The position numbers were made by a program, and so were the translations under genes. A stretch of DNA of 64,000 nt from Limnomonas spitsbergensis (lineage: Eukaryota > Chlorophyta > Chlorophyceae > Chlamydomonadales). The stretch lies in assembly GCA_037349105.1 (NCBI GenBank), contig JAYJMM010000068.1, positions 186,001 through 250,000 of the forward strand. Direction: 5' to 3'. The notes beneath the pieces were generated by a model. It was not told the DNA's origin and made no database searches. It saw only the letters and a list, made by a program, of their open reading frames with translations. This document shows positions 45,333 to 55,995 of the stretch, piece by piece (positions within the stretch are counted from its first letter, which is position 1; every line of letters starts with the position of its first letter).

Positions 45333-45782
45333 TGCTGTGTTTCCATTGGAGTTTGAGGTGAGCAGTCGGGCAGGTCGGTTTTGTTCGGTCCGTGCCAAGG
45401 TTTAAGCCCGAGGTGGAGACCACCACAGAAAAATCCGGCCTTCGTTTCCATTGCATGTCCGGGGTGGCCGATTCGCATTCAAGAACCTCGCATGCTAAGA
45501 TTTTCGAAATGTCGCAGCATTCCTTGGTAGTTGTTAAGTCGCGTTTGTTGTGCTGCTGCAAAACGAATCGCGCTATCGGCTTTTCCATGCGTAGTGGCAT
45601 TGGGCGCAGCTGGCAACGCTCTTTTGAAATTTCTGCACCTATGTAGCTTGAACACGTAGATCAAAGCAACCAGTGGTGCTTACGTATACTATTGCTTTAT
45701 TTCGGTTCAGTCGCGCATGCTGCAACGCAACGACGGGGTAGAAAATCGTCACGTGAGGTTCCGTGGGCCGGGATAGCCAGTC
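45333..45782 (+). mobile_element. PIF/Harbinger-like host element, left part (interrupted by the DIRS-like element)
   Basis: It starts TGCTGTGTTTCCATTGG after a TAA (45330-45332). It matches 54755-55200 at about 90% identity. It breaks off at CCAGTC (45782), where the DIRS-like element begins, and resumes at 54439. Confidence 0.75.
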
Positions 45783-45825
45783 TGTCACGAGGTACCAGTG
45801 ACCTTGAAGTATCACTGCGCACAGC

Positions 45826-46627
45826 TGTCACGACGTATGGGTGCACCGCACGTAGGGGTGGCTTGTACTTTCTTTTTGGTTTCGGATCCATTATGTTTTG
45901 TGGTACTTCGAGAATGCCTGGCTCGTTCCAGGCATTCTTCTCTTCTTACTCAAGTATACACGAAGTTGAATCACCCCATTTTAATCTGTTCTGGGACTAA
46001 TTGTCTACCTGCGATATTTCGGCCCCTTATCAAGGCCAGGAAACTACACTGGAAGGAGATCTCTAGTTAACTCTACACTGATCCTTTCGCTCTTAAGACC
46101 ACATCACTAAGTATCGAAGCATGGACACTACACTGTGCGAATATCTCTAGTTACACACTACACTTATTCGCTATCTCTAGTTCCATCTCCTCTACTTCCA
46201 CTCCTCATTCTTCTTGTTCTCTCGCTTGACACCTCTACACTGCGAGCTCTCAGCTCAATCTCTAGAACTTAAGTCGACACTGCAAGCTGCTTCCCCAGCC
46301 TTTCCTGGCTACCAAGTCGACCATCTGATCTTTCAGTTGATCTTCTCCATCAAGAGTCGTTCAGTCAGCTCTACACTCTTCATCACTTCGGGCAGCTTCG
46401 TCCACAAGCCCGATCTAAGCCGCCCCAACCTGCCAACTGTCGACATCAGTGCATCAGTCTTCACCAGGGTCGACTTCACTTCGTAACTTCTGTCAACAGT
46501 AAGGGAAGAATCATCAAAGGTTAGTGCAGTAACCTGAGGATTAAGTCGAGGATAATCTGCTCACCAGACAGATTATCGCTCCTGCACAGCAGGTTACCCT
46601 TGGTAAAGGGCTCCTAGCACTCCTTTA
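45826..46627 (+). repeat. DIRS-like inverted terminal repeat (802 bp), downstream copy
   Basis: Begins TGTCACGACGTATGGGTGCA. It is the inverted counterpart of 53637-54438, with the same length and only scattered differences. A 90-codon frame inside is identical in both copies, which simply reflects the repeat identity and is not taken as a gene. Confidence 0.9.
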
Positions 46628-46629
46628 GT

Positions 46630-46720
46630 GAAAGTACAAGCCACCCCTGCGTGCGGTGCACCCATACGTCGTGACAGCTGTCACGAGGTACCAGTGACCT
46701 TGAAGTATCACTGCGCACAG
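46630..46720. promoter_or_regulatory. Internal complementary region of the DIRS-like element
   Basis: Plus strand: GAAAGTACAAGCCACCCC...CATACGTCGTGACA (copy of the right outer end, 54390-54438), then GC, then TGTCACGAGGTACCAGTGAC...CGCACAG (copy of 45783-45825). In DIRS elements this region templates the joining of ends into a circle. Here the junction core TCGTGACA-GC-TGTCACGA is itself a perfect palindrome, a plausible recombinase site. Confidence 0.85.
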
Positions 46721-47361
46721 CAGTCAATCCCCCCCCAGTCCGAAATTCAGAAGGCGGAGCAATTATTAATAGAGGACTGTAAAAAGACCCTCTTAATCCT
46801 TGAGGTGGGCACAGCCATGCGAAATTACGGCTGATGTTTTGACATATCATGCACGTCAAAATGCCTCTGTGCCCTCCACTCTAGCACCTCAAGGATTCTT
46901 ACACGGATAAGCCGTGAGTGGACCAATTACAGGGTGAAAACCCTCGTGGGTAAACCTTGTAAGGTCTTGAGACAATCTACGATGATCCACTGCGATGATC
47001 CTCTCTGTCATGGCTCCAAGACTCCATGCTCCACGACGCGTCCTTTATTGGCAGGCCTACCTACCCTGACACTCCCCATTTCCCTCCGCATTATGCGCCC
47101 GTAACACTCACCTCAGAACTACGCATTATGCGTCCCAAACCTCAATCTGCACATACGCATACCAACCCCCAAATCTCCTTTTTCACACCTCGCTTTATGC
47201 GCCCCAAATACTAGACTTGCCAGCGTAATCACGCCCCGACCCGATCTCCTCACATCCCCTCTGCTACGCAGATTTCTCACGCAGACCTTTTCCCTAACCA
47301 CATTTTGCACTCAACACCCTGCCCCTACTCTTTGAGACACTACTTAACGCACTCTCACTAC
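46721..47361. other. Expected place of the tyrosine recombinase; none visible
   Basis: Short frames only. CCTTGAGGTG (46799) and CACCTCAAGG (46886) form an inverted pair. CGCATTATGCGnCCC words recur three times at 47090-47200. I found no His-x-x-Arg or C-terminal Arg/Tyr recombinase pattern. Confidence 0.4.
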
Positions 47362-48351
47362 TTAACGCAGCATGCGACCCATAACCTCCCGCGAAGCGAA
47401 AACTAAGATCCACACTCGTTCAACCCTACCAGACCCACTAGCCGTCCCACTAACCACTGTAGCGTATGATGCTCTGATAGCTAAACGACCCTGCAATAGT
47501 AGCTGCCATAGCCACTCAAACCGCGCTGGTGCGCACTGCAAAAACCCTCTCTCTACCAAACAACAAACTACATGCGGAACCGCTAGCACAGCCACTGCGC
47601 ACACTATGTCAGCCAGTGCTGATGATCGGTTAACAATGATGACATGCATGCCGTGATGCTTGCCCAGGAACCGATACGATGTCAGTTGCATCGGGTTCAG
47701 GTAGTAGTCCGCCACTCCCGCGGCCCATCCGTAATTGGTGATCACACCTGGCCAGTGGTCCTCATACATGGCAGGGGAAACACCAGGCTCAGCGCACATA
47801 ATAACAGTGCACGGGGATAAACTCAAGTCAAGGACGTTACACAGGGTTTTGCATTCTCCTGTGGTTATTCCCTATGTATCAGCAGGGTGGCCGCCCCTGA
47901 CATGTGCTAAGTGTGCCGGTACCACTTGAGCAGCTGCGGTCCTTCCCGACCATACCCCTGACATCAGCCAAATCATACCATCCAGCACGCTCTCCATGGT
48001 GGTCCAGTCCAGAAACATCGTGGGAACCAGGGGCTCATAAATGATAGTGGCATGTGCCTCTAGCCGTAGCGGAAATCTGCTTACCCGGACTGGCCGGCCA
48101 CTTGGGCTGGTCAGAGGTGGAGACGGTGTCAGTCGTAGACCATCCGCTGGCTGCGTTGGTCGTTGAATTGGCGGCACTGCCGTCACCAATGCGGGTGACG
48201 GTGGCTGGCCGCTCGTCATGGGTGTAACCCGCCGAGTAGTCCTGCCATTGGTGATTGGCGGACGGACATCAAGTGTCGTTGGAACCGCTGGTGGCTTTGG
48301 AGCAGCCGGTGGCTTTGGAACAGCTGGTGACTGTGGCGCCTTCATGGTCAC
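47362..48351 (-). pseudogene. Degenerate methyltransferase region of the DIRS-like element
   Basis: One minus-strand frame runs from 48351 to 47362 with a single stop at 47872-47874 (TAG). After a Pro-rich N-terminus come RFPLRLEAHATIIYEP, VVPAHLAHVRGGHPADT, stop, GITTGECKTLCNVLDLSLSP, then DHWPGVITNYGWAAGVADYY, SYRFLGKHHGMHVIIVN, and VERVWILVFASREV. The layout (Asp/Gly-type motif I place, then YRFLGKHHGMHVI before a motif IV place) resembles the Dam-like adenine methyltransferase domain that DIRS pol carries after RNase H. The catalytic tetrapeptide (DPPY/SPPF-type) is not preserved: NRSS stands where it should be. The domain assignment leans on the DIRS context and is an inference; the copy is inactive. 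Confidence 0.5.
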
Positions 48352-48356
48352 AAGCT

Positions 48357-48600
48357 TCAGCGTGACTCGCTTTGCCTGGGCTCCTCAGCCATATCCATCT
48401 TCGAACACCAGGCCTTGACCTGCTGGCCAAGGGCCCCTGGTGCGCTGTAAGCCCATGAGTGCTCAGCGGCAAAGTCGTCCTTCAAGGAAACACTGCCACC
48501 CACTTGGAGTAGAACTCGATCGCTTTCGACACGAGATCTGCGGGGAAGGGATGAACCGGGGACATAGCTTGAGTCAAGACTCATAAGATTATTTAAACAT
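48357..48600 (-). pseudogene. Upstream remnant of the same DIRS-like pol frame
   Basis: A minus-strand stretch, SLDSSYVPGSSLPRRSRVES then FAAEHSWAYSAPGALGQQVK, reads like protein and lies just upstream of the methyltransferase frame in another register. It may be the end of the RNase H region or a linker. I see no catalytic motif. Confidence 0.3.
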
Positions 48601-48659
48601 GAGCCATGTGGACACAGCCTGAGACAAGCAGCCTTCCCCCCCCCCCCAGCCTGGGGTGG

Positions 48660-49640
48660 GGGTCTACAACACGGAACATCTATAACCCTTGAGATCTGCA
48701 AGTCAAGATCAGCATCACAGCAGATCTGCAAGGCAAGATCGGTATCACTACAAATCTACTATCAGGAGCTGCAAGTCAAGTCCCTCATGTCAAGATCTGC
48801 ATCGTTGCAGATCTGCAAGTCACGACCTGCAAGCCAGAATATAATTTACAGGCAATGTCAAGATCTGCACCACAACAGATTTGCAGTTTACTGGCGAAGT
48901 GAAGATCTGCAATACAGCAAATCGGCAATGCATGATCTGCAAGTCAGGATCTGAATCACTGCAAATCTATTTATCTGGATCTGCAAGTCATAACATGCGG
49001 GTCAAGATCTGCATCATTAAAGATCTGCAAGGCAAGATCGGTGTCAATACAGATCTACTATCAGGAGCTGCAAGTCAAGTCCCTCAGGTCAAGATCTGCA
49101 TCGTTGCAGATCTGCAAGTCACGACATGCAAGCCAGAATTTAATTTAAAGGCAATGTCAAGATCTGCACCACAACAGATTTGCAGTTTACTGGCGAAGTG
49201 AAGATCTGCAATACAGCAGATCTGCAATGCATGATCTGCAAGTCAGGATCTGAATCACTGCAAATCTACTTATCTGGATCTGCAAGTCATAACATGCGGG
49301 TCAAGATCTGCATCATTAAAGATCTGCAAGGCAAGATCTGTATCACTACAGATCTACTATCAGGAGCTGCAAGTCAAGTCCCTCAGGTCAAGATCTGCAT
49401 CGTTGCAGATATGTAAGTCAAGATCTGCAAGTCAGAATTTAATTTACTGGCAATGTCAAGATCTGCACCACAACAGATTTGCAGTTTACCGGCGAAGTCA
49501 AGATCTGCAACACAGCAGTTTGGCCATACAGCAGATCGGCAATGCATGATCTGCAAGTCAGGATCTGAATCACTGCAAATCTACTTATCTGGATCTGCAA
49601 GTCATAACATGCGGGTCAATGATCTGCATCATTTAAGATC
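48660..49640. repeat. Higher-order tandem repeat, 299-bp unit made of AGATCTGCAAGTCA words
   Basis: The landmark AGGCAAGATC is at 48731, 49030 and 49329, exactly 299 bp apart each time, and the text between is nearly identical. Within each unit the word CAAGATCTGCA recurs about ten times. The array lies where the reverse transcriptase of the DIRS-like element should be. Confidence 0.9.
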
Positions 49641-50405
49641 TGCAAGTCAGAAAATCCAACACAAGCAAACAGCAAGGCTGCGATATACAGCACTCGAGAT
49701 CCACATCACTCGAGACCTGCAGATCAAGATTTGTACTGAAGATCTACATCGCTCAAGATCTGTAGGTCCAGATCTGCAACACTGGGCATCCGTTACGCCA
49801 GATCTGCAACATGCAATCAGGACATGCAAATCAGGTCCGGAAGCGCTCAAGGCATGCGTGTGAAGATACGAACAATCAAATCAGGGGAGCTCTTGGTGAG
49901 CAGAACTCAGGGGACCTTGCCAATACCGATCATGATGCAGCGACCAGTAGACAGCGCCACACGACGTTGCGCCGGCGCTGATAACCTTGTCTCCTCAGGA
50001 CCTACAGGTCAAGATCTGCATCATTGAAGACCTGTAAGTAAAATGCAGCATAAAAGAACAGCAAAGCTGAGATCTACAGCATTCGAGATCTTCATCACTA
50101 GAGATCGCGAGATCTGCACTGAAGATCTACATCACTCAAGATCAGCAGGTCAAGATCTGCCATACTGAACAGCTGGAATGCCAGATCTGCAACATGCAAT
50201 CAGGATATGCAAGTCAGATTCGGCAGCACGCAAGGTGTGCGTGTGAAGGTACGGACAATTAATCAGGAGAGCCTCGGAATTATTGGTGAGCATGCGAGCA
50301 GAACTCAGGTGGCTAGTGGCTACGCCAATACCGATCATGGTGAACGACCAATAGTCAGCGCCACACGCCGCTGCGCCGGCGCTGATAACCTTGTCTCCTC
50401 AGTTG
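49640..50405. repeat. AGATCTGCA-rich tract with a 210-bp direct repeat
   Basis: CAACATGCAATCAGGAnATGCA through GCGCCGGCGCTGATAACCTT occurs at about 49806-50000 and 50186-50400. GATCTGCA-type words continue between them. It is a diverged extension of the previous array. Confidence 0.75.
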
Positions 50406-51105
50406 ACCGTGACGACCATGATGGCCCCAGCCCCCGTAGCTGCCACGTCCGCTGTGCAAGATCCCGAACCAGCAGTAGGTCCGCTGATCAGTTGGCTCTG
50501 TGCATGGGAGCAACATTTTTTTTATTCATTTTTTTTCTTCCAGAATAAAATGCAAGTAGACAAGAAATCAGGACAGACCTACTGTCCCCCCCCAACCTGA
50601 GCCAAGCACATCGTTGGAGAGGGTTGCAAGCAATAAGGGCAAGACGGATTTCCTGGAAATAAAATAAAAGCTACACTCCGTATCGCATGTGCAAACAGTC
50701 AGGCACATGCTGACAGGTGTGTATAGCGGTGGGACTGGCGCGTGACTAGGCGCATGCTGACAGGTGTACCGCAGGTGTGTACCAGAAATATGATATGACA
50801 GAACACCGAGCAAGCACTGACACGTGTGAACTGTGAACAACAAGGTTGCACCACACGTGTTAAGTGGCAGGTGATCTAGATGGTTGCACTGCAAGACAGG
50901 TGTGTGCTCCCGCATAGGATGGGTAGGAGAGCAAAATATCGGGGAAATCTTTTCAAGAACTAGGTGTGACATGCGGGGCCCACCACTGAAGTCCTTTCCA
51001 ATGGATTGATCATGAGCCACGCTTGGGGCAGGGAACATGGACAACCCACATACCTCAAGGTGGCAGTGAACTTGCTTAAACCATAGAAAGCATCGGCCTT
51101 CCACA
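50406..51105. other. Non-coding stretch between gag-like frame and tandem array
   Basis: T-rich runs near 50515-50535, a C run at 50585, and words CAGGTGTGTA/ACACGTGT repeated at 50710-50900. No reverse transcriptase motif (such as YxDD) is seen on either strand. Confidence 0.4.
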
Positions 51106-53491
51106 TTACCGGAGGTGCGGCTTGCGTCGATCACCCGCGGCCAGGACGTCTTGTCCCGCATGGGGAAGGGGAGACCATGCCTTGAAGGGGGCACAAGGCA
51201 CACATCTGTGACGCTGGTTGCTCTGGATTTTCTTGCTCAGACTGCCATGTCCATCATGTTGGTCGAGGGCACCCTGGCTCTGGGCAAGAAAAGGGACAAG
51301 CTCATGGTCGTGGTCAGTCAGCATGGCCATGGCAGAGCATGGGATTATCTGGCCACGCTCACTTGCGGCCTGGCCTGTGTCAGCCCACATCTGCCGAATC
51401 TCCCATTCCTCAATCACGTGTGTGGTGAACAGCGCGAAGCGGGGTGCACCTGGCTCAACCTGATCTGCCAACTCACATGGTCGGTGATAGTCCTCAAAGA
51501 GGGGGTTTTGCCATTCAAACCACGGCTCACCTGTCTGAGAACTTGTGGGGGTCCCCCCCATAGTTGTGATTGACACCTCACCTTCGGTGCACAAGCCAAA
51601 CAACCTTGTGGCTTGATCTGAGGTGACCTCACGGGACCCCCGTAATTCCCTGAACAGCTCATTGCTTACCGGGTTCTCATCGGCGGGGAATCCAAGAAAT
51701 ATTTCGGGGATTTGCATGCTTCCACCCGGGTCATGCTGATGGGAACCTCGGTTAGAAGCTTGACTCTCGGCTGTGGTGTTGCCCATGCCCCACACGAGCA
51801 TTCCCTCAATTGCCACCAGTTGAGGCAAGATTTTCGACTTGACATTGCCCCGATCACTGACCTGGCCTTTATCGTCATAGTCATCGCCATGCGAGTGCCA
51901 CTTGGGGATGTAACCTGAATCTCCTGGCCTGCCAGGCCCGCCTGGTCCTCCTGATCCACCAGTGTACTTGGAACCTTCATGACCCTCAGATCCACCTTTC
52001 CTAGCTGGTTGTCCAGGACCCCCAGATCCACCTACCCCTCCGGTACCAGTTGGGTAGCCTGACCCCCTCGAGTTCCCATTTCCACCTGGATACGCAGGTC
52101 CACCGGAACCATGTTCATCACCCTGGGCACCTGACTGACCATCCGAACCAACACCATTGTACGACATGCCATGACCATTTGGGGCCCCTCCACTGCCTCT
52201 TGGGGCTCGGTGCATATGCCCTCCCTGGATAGAAGGCCCCGGCGGGTCATGGGCATGACGTTGGTTGCTGTCCGCCCATGGATGACTGAGACATGGTGCC
52301 CTTCCTGCTCCAGCTTGGGGCTGACCCTCATACACAGGGGCCATTGACGGCTCACTGGAAGGAGGTCCTGCCTCAAGCTGGAACTGCTGCCATTCTCTGA
52401 CCTCACGACCTCTAGACAGGTCTTCAGCAAAGCCGCTACCGTGGTTCTGGGGATGCGACCTCAATTCCTCAACGGGTCGCTCACCTGGCCTCTTGTCCAT
52501 GCGGTCCAACAAGGCTTGCAGAATCCGCATAAAATCACCTTTGGTGACTGCCCCATCATCCTCACCTTGGGCAACTAGGACCATCACATTCTGGCCCATG
52601 TCCAGTTGACGACCTTGGTGCTCAGAGTGCCGTCCCTTGTCTTTAACAGGTTCGGGCGCACTCTGATGCAGCCATGACTGCCCCTCCTCACCTGATCCGA
52701 ATGATGTAGAGGGAGGTGTGGATGTCATCTGCACCTCAGGTTCTGCCGATGGCCTTGACGCGGTAGGTGTGACTGGTCTCAAGGCCAGTTCCAGCGACTC
52801 GGGTACAGGGCTTGACGATTGACTCACGCAAGGGAGCAGCTTCAATCTCCACTAGGGGCACCTGCAATACAGGTGCTGAGGAAAGGGCACACATCCCACT
52901 TCCTGCTGGTTCTTCAGCAACACGCAGCGACTTAACTGGAGTTCGCACGCTCTGGCATTTTTGGACAGCTGTCAAATACAGGGGGTTATCGACCATCCGT
53001 AGGCACATTTTCTCTCCGTCACTGTATGATTGTGCCACCTTTTTCGGGGTACTATCCCTACACTTATCGGCGTTGAGGATACTTAGGTCCAGGTCTTCCC
53101 TTTCTTCCCGTCGCTCTTCATCAAGCCGCGCAATTGCAGCAAGCGCATCTGCGGTGATTCTACGATCATGCGCCTCCTTGGCCCTGGCCCTAACGGCAAG
53201 TTGCTTCTGTATCCTCAACTGTTCGTTGTTTTCGAACTCTTGCATGGCAGTGAGGACTGGGACCTGCGGGTCCCTTCCAGACGACGCAGCGGTATCTCGG
53301 CTAATCTTGGCCGTAGCCTCCATGTCCTGCCGGACCATGTTCTGCTTCTGAATTGCGACTTCCTTATTAACATCACGCACGATAGCTCTTGTGTCCCGCG
53401 CTGATACACCCGGTTGAGCCTTGTCAAGCTCTGGGATGGTGGGCAGATCACCAGGAAGGGCTTTCTTGCCCTTCCCAGCCTCATGACTCAT
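51106..53491 (-). pseudogene. Gag-like frame of the DIRS-like element (one frameshift)
   Basis: The frame starts at 53491 (MSHEAGKGKKALPGDLP), about 150 bp inside the right terminal repeat, and gives a charged helical domain (KEAHDRRITADALAAIARLD, EERREEREDLDLSILNADKC). Near 52800 the reading continues in another register to 51106: a Gly/Ser/Pro-rich, collagen-like middle (GGTGGVGGSGGPGQPARKGG), then MQIPEIFLGFPADENPVSNE and EEWEIRQMWADTGQAASERG. Position after the terminal repeat, charged N-terminus and low-complexity middle suit a structural (ORF1/gag) protein. No zinc knuckle is visible. The frameshift could be programmed or a mutation; I favour mutation. Confidence 0.5.
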
Positions 53492-53636
53492 ACTGAGCTG
53501 AGCTGGATGGTACAGATCTCTTGCTTAATGAAGGATGCGACTAGGATTTATCGACACTCGACCGATTCAAGCACCTTTATAGCGACTCAGTTACCAGCGA
53601 ATTCGAGGTGCTAACGAATCCGGATTCTTCTCTTCT

Positions 53637-54438
53637 TAAAGGAGTGCTAGGAGCCCTTTACCAAGGGTAACCTGCTGTGCAGGAGCGATAATCTGTCTGG
53701 TGAGCAGATTGTCCTCGACTTAATCCTCAGGTTACTGCACTAACCTGTGATGATTCTTCCCTTACTGTTGACAGAAGTTACGAAGTGAAGTCGACCCTGG
53801 TGAAGACTGATGCACTGATGTCGACAGTTGGCAGGTTGGGGCGGCTTAGATCGGGCTTGTGGACGAAGCTGCCCGAAGTGATGAAGAGTGTAGAGCTGAC
53901 TGAACGACTCTTGATGGAGAAGATCAACTGAAAGATCAGATGGTCGACTTGGTAGCCAGGAAAGGCTGGGGAAGCAGCTTGCAGTGTCGACTTAAGTTCT
54001 AGAGATTGAGCTGAGAGCTCGCAGTGTAGAGGTGTCAAGCGAGAGAACAAGAAGAATGAGGAGTGGAAGTAGAGGAGATGGAACTAGAGATAGCGAATAA
54101 GTGTAGTGTGTAACTAGAGATATTCGCACAGTGTAGTGTCCATGCTTCGATACTTAGTGATGTGGTCTTAAGAGCGAAAGGATCAGTGTAGAGTTAACTA
54201 GAGATCTCCTTCCAGTGTAGTTTCCTGGCCTTGATAAGGGGCCGAAATATCGCAGGTAGACAATTAGTCCCAGAACAGATTAAAATGGGGTGATTCAACT
54301 TCGTGTATACTTGAGTAAGAAGAGAAGAATGCCTGGAACGAGCCAGGCATTCTCGAAGTACCACAAAACATAATGGATCCGAAACCAAAAAGAAAGTACA
54401 AGCCACCCCTGCGTGCAGTGCACCCATACGTCGTGACA
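53637..54438 (-). repeat. DIRS-like inverted terminal repeat (802 bp), upstream copy
   Basis: Reads on the minus strand from TGTCACGACGTATGGGTGCA at 54438 to GCACTCCTTTA at 53637. Inverse of 45826-46627. It lacks the 43-bp extension of the other end. Confidence 0.9.
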
Positions 54439-54751
54439 AGTCGACTTCCATCGACCATCAGAGTTTATCAGCGGTATGAATACAGGAGAATGAGCACAGG
54501 GCTCAAAAAACAAGGCTGCGAAGTATTGTCCAGCTGGCGTTTGGGGTGGATGTCACCCAAACTCACTTCGGGTCTCGGACCCGAAGTGGATTTGGGTAAG
54601 TTTGGGCAGAAGAGTCTGGGAAACCAACCGTCGACTGTACTAAATCCGGTCGTGTTTCGACGTCCAATGGAAACGTTTTCGTCGGGGTGGCACAGCTGGC
54701 GCCTAGCTGGCAGCCCACCCCGACGTCAAAACAGCCAATGGAAACACAGCC
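54439..54751 (+). mobile_element. PIF/Harbinger-like host element, right part
   Basis: Continues the element broken at 45782. It ends CCAATGGAAACACAGCC followed by TAA (54752-54754), matching the TAA before the left part. The total host length without insert is about 763 bp. AGTCGACTTC at the break is seen uninterrupted in the neighbouring family copy near 55200. Confidence 0.75.
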
Positions 54752-54754
54752 TAA

Positions 54755-55227
54755 GGCTGTGTCTCCATTGGAGTTTGGGGTGAGCAGTCGGGCTGGTCGG
54801 TTTTGTTCGGTCCGCGCCAAAGTTTTAGCCCGAGGTGGAGACCACCACAGAAAAATCCGGCCTTCGTTTCCATGGCATGTCCGGGGTGGCCGATTCGCGT
54901 TCAAGAACCTTCGCAGGCTAAGAACTTCGAAATGTCGCAGCATTCCTTGGTAGTTGTTGGGTCGCATTTGTTGCGCCGCTGCAAAACGAATCGCGCTATC
55001 GGCTTGTCCATGCATAGTAGCATTGGGCGCAGCTGGCAACGCTCTTTTGAAATTTCTGCACCTTTGTAGCTAGACCACGTAGATCAAAGCAACCAGTGGT
55101 GCTAACATATAATATTGCTTTATTTCGATTTGGTCGCGCATGCTGCAACGCAACGACGGGGTGGAAAATCGTCACGTGGCCTTCCGGGGGCCGGGACAGC
55201 CAGTCGACTTCTACTGAAACAACAGAG
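54755..55227 (+). mobile_element. PIF/Harbinger-like element, second copy, 3'-truncated
   Basis: Starts GGCTGTGTCTCCATTGGAG directly after TAA. It is about 90% identical to 45333-45782 and continues through the point where that copy is broken (GGGACAGCCAGTCGACTTCT). It stops where a partial hAT MITE begins. Confidence 0.75.
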
Positions 55228-55549
55228 TTCTAGTAGATTTCTGGCTTTTGAGGACATCAGTCATACATTTTCGAAGGTGGGAAGTTGCAGGTCGGTGTGC
55301 GTCAACTCATAAGAAGATATCGTGAAGATCAGAACATTTTCCACGTTGACGTGTCACGACTTTTCGTCAATTGGCGGGTTCCGAGCCGAAAACCCCATTT
55401 GCGGTCCGTAACCAGGGTTTCGTGTGTGGTTACGCTGAAAGCAACTTGCAGTAATTGCGGTGCAATCTGGGCGGTCCTGGTAAATTGCGCGCAAATTGCA
55501 CCGTCACCGCAAACCGTAATTTCACGAACCGTAAGGAAGCATAGCACTG
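55228..55549 (-). mobile_element. hAT-type MITE copy 6, partial, inverted
   Basis: Inverse of the first two-thirds of the family: GGAAGCATAGCACTG is the outer end at 55549, and the match runs inward to TAGATTTCTGGCTTTTGAGG at 55228. The other end is missing at the junction with the preceding element. Confidence 0.8.
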
Positions 55550-55992
55550 ACTGTGTACGACGACGAGCGTCCCGTGACGAGCGTCTTGCTGCCCATATAT
55601 CCTCTAGTGTGGAAGTAGTTAGGATCATCTCAGGATTCTGTACGGCGCCTACTTTTGGCTCGGATCACCCCCAAAGTAAACGCGCCCCAGATATGTACGA
55701 TACGCACATGCTGATAGTGAGGGTCGTCAACGTGGCACACCTATGTCGGGTAAACATCTTGCACGCCAGCGTACGTCCGGACCTTGCAGGTTCCATCGGA
55801 CTTCGGCACTTGGCAGTCGCGTGACTTGACAGGTCGGTAACTTCCGGTCAGGCGGAGGGGGGCTTCCGACACGTCAGCATGCACCTCCCCCCCAACGAAG
55901 GACCCACCACCGACGTTCGGGACATCAGCATCGCAACTTGCAAGCAAAGTACTCAGGCCATTCTGGTATCGATTCTTTGCTTTAGCTATTGC
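55550..55992. other. Region without a confident gene
   Basis: No coding motif or repeat noticed. Confidence 0.35.
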
Positions 55993-55995
55993 TAA

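Larger units (their letters stand above)
45783..54438 (-). mobile_element. DIRS-like tyrosine-recombinase-type retroelement, 8.66 kb, non-autonomous
   Basis: The two ends carry the same 802-bp sequence in inverted orientation (45826-46627 and 53637-54438), nearly identical. The left end has a further 43 bp (45783-45825). Next to the left repeat lies a 91-bp internal complementary region (46630-46720) that joins the outermost 49 bp of the right end to the 43-bp left extension through GC, as in a circle junction. Inverted repeats plus such a region are the hallmark of DIRS elements, which replicate through circular DNA. The element is read on the minus strand: gag-like frame at 53491-51106, methyltransferase region at 48351-47362. 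The reverse transcriptase/RNase H part and the tyrosine recombinase are not visible, so it depends on another copy. Flanks show AGTC on both sides. Confidence 0.82.

Noticed and set aside
46214..46486. Identical 90-codon frames at 46214-46486 (+) and 53778-54050 (-) as duplicated genes
   Set aside because: They are the same part of the inverted terminal repeat; identity comes from the repeat, and the peptide has no motif.
46721..47361. Tyrosine recombinase of the DIRS-like element
   Set aside because: Expected by position, but no catalytic pattern could be found on either strand.
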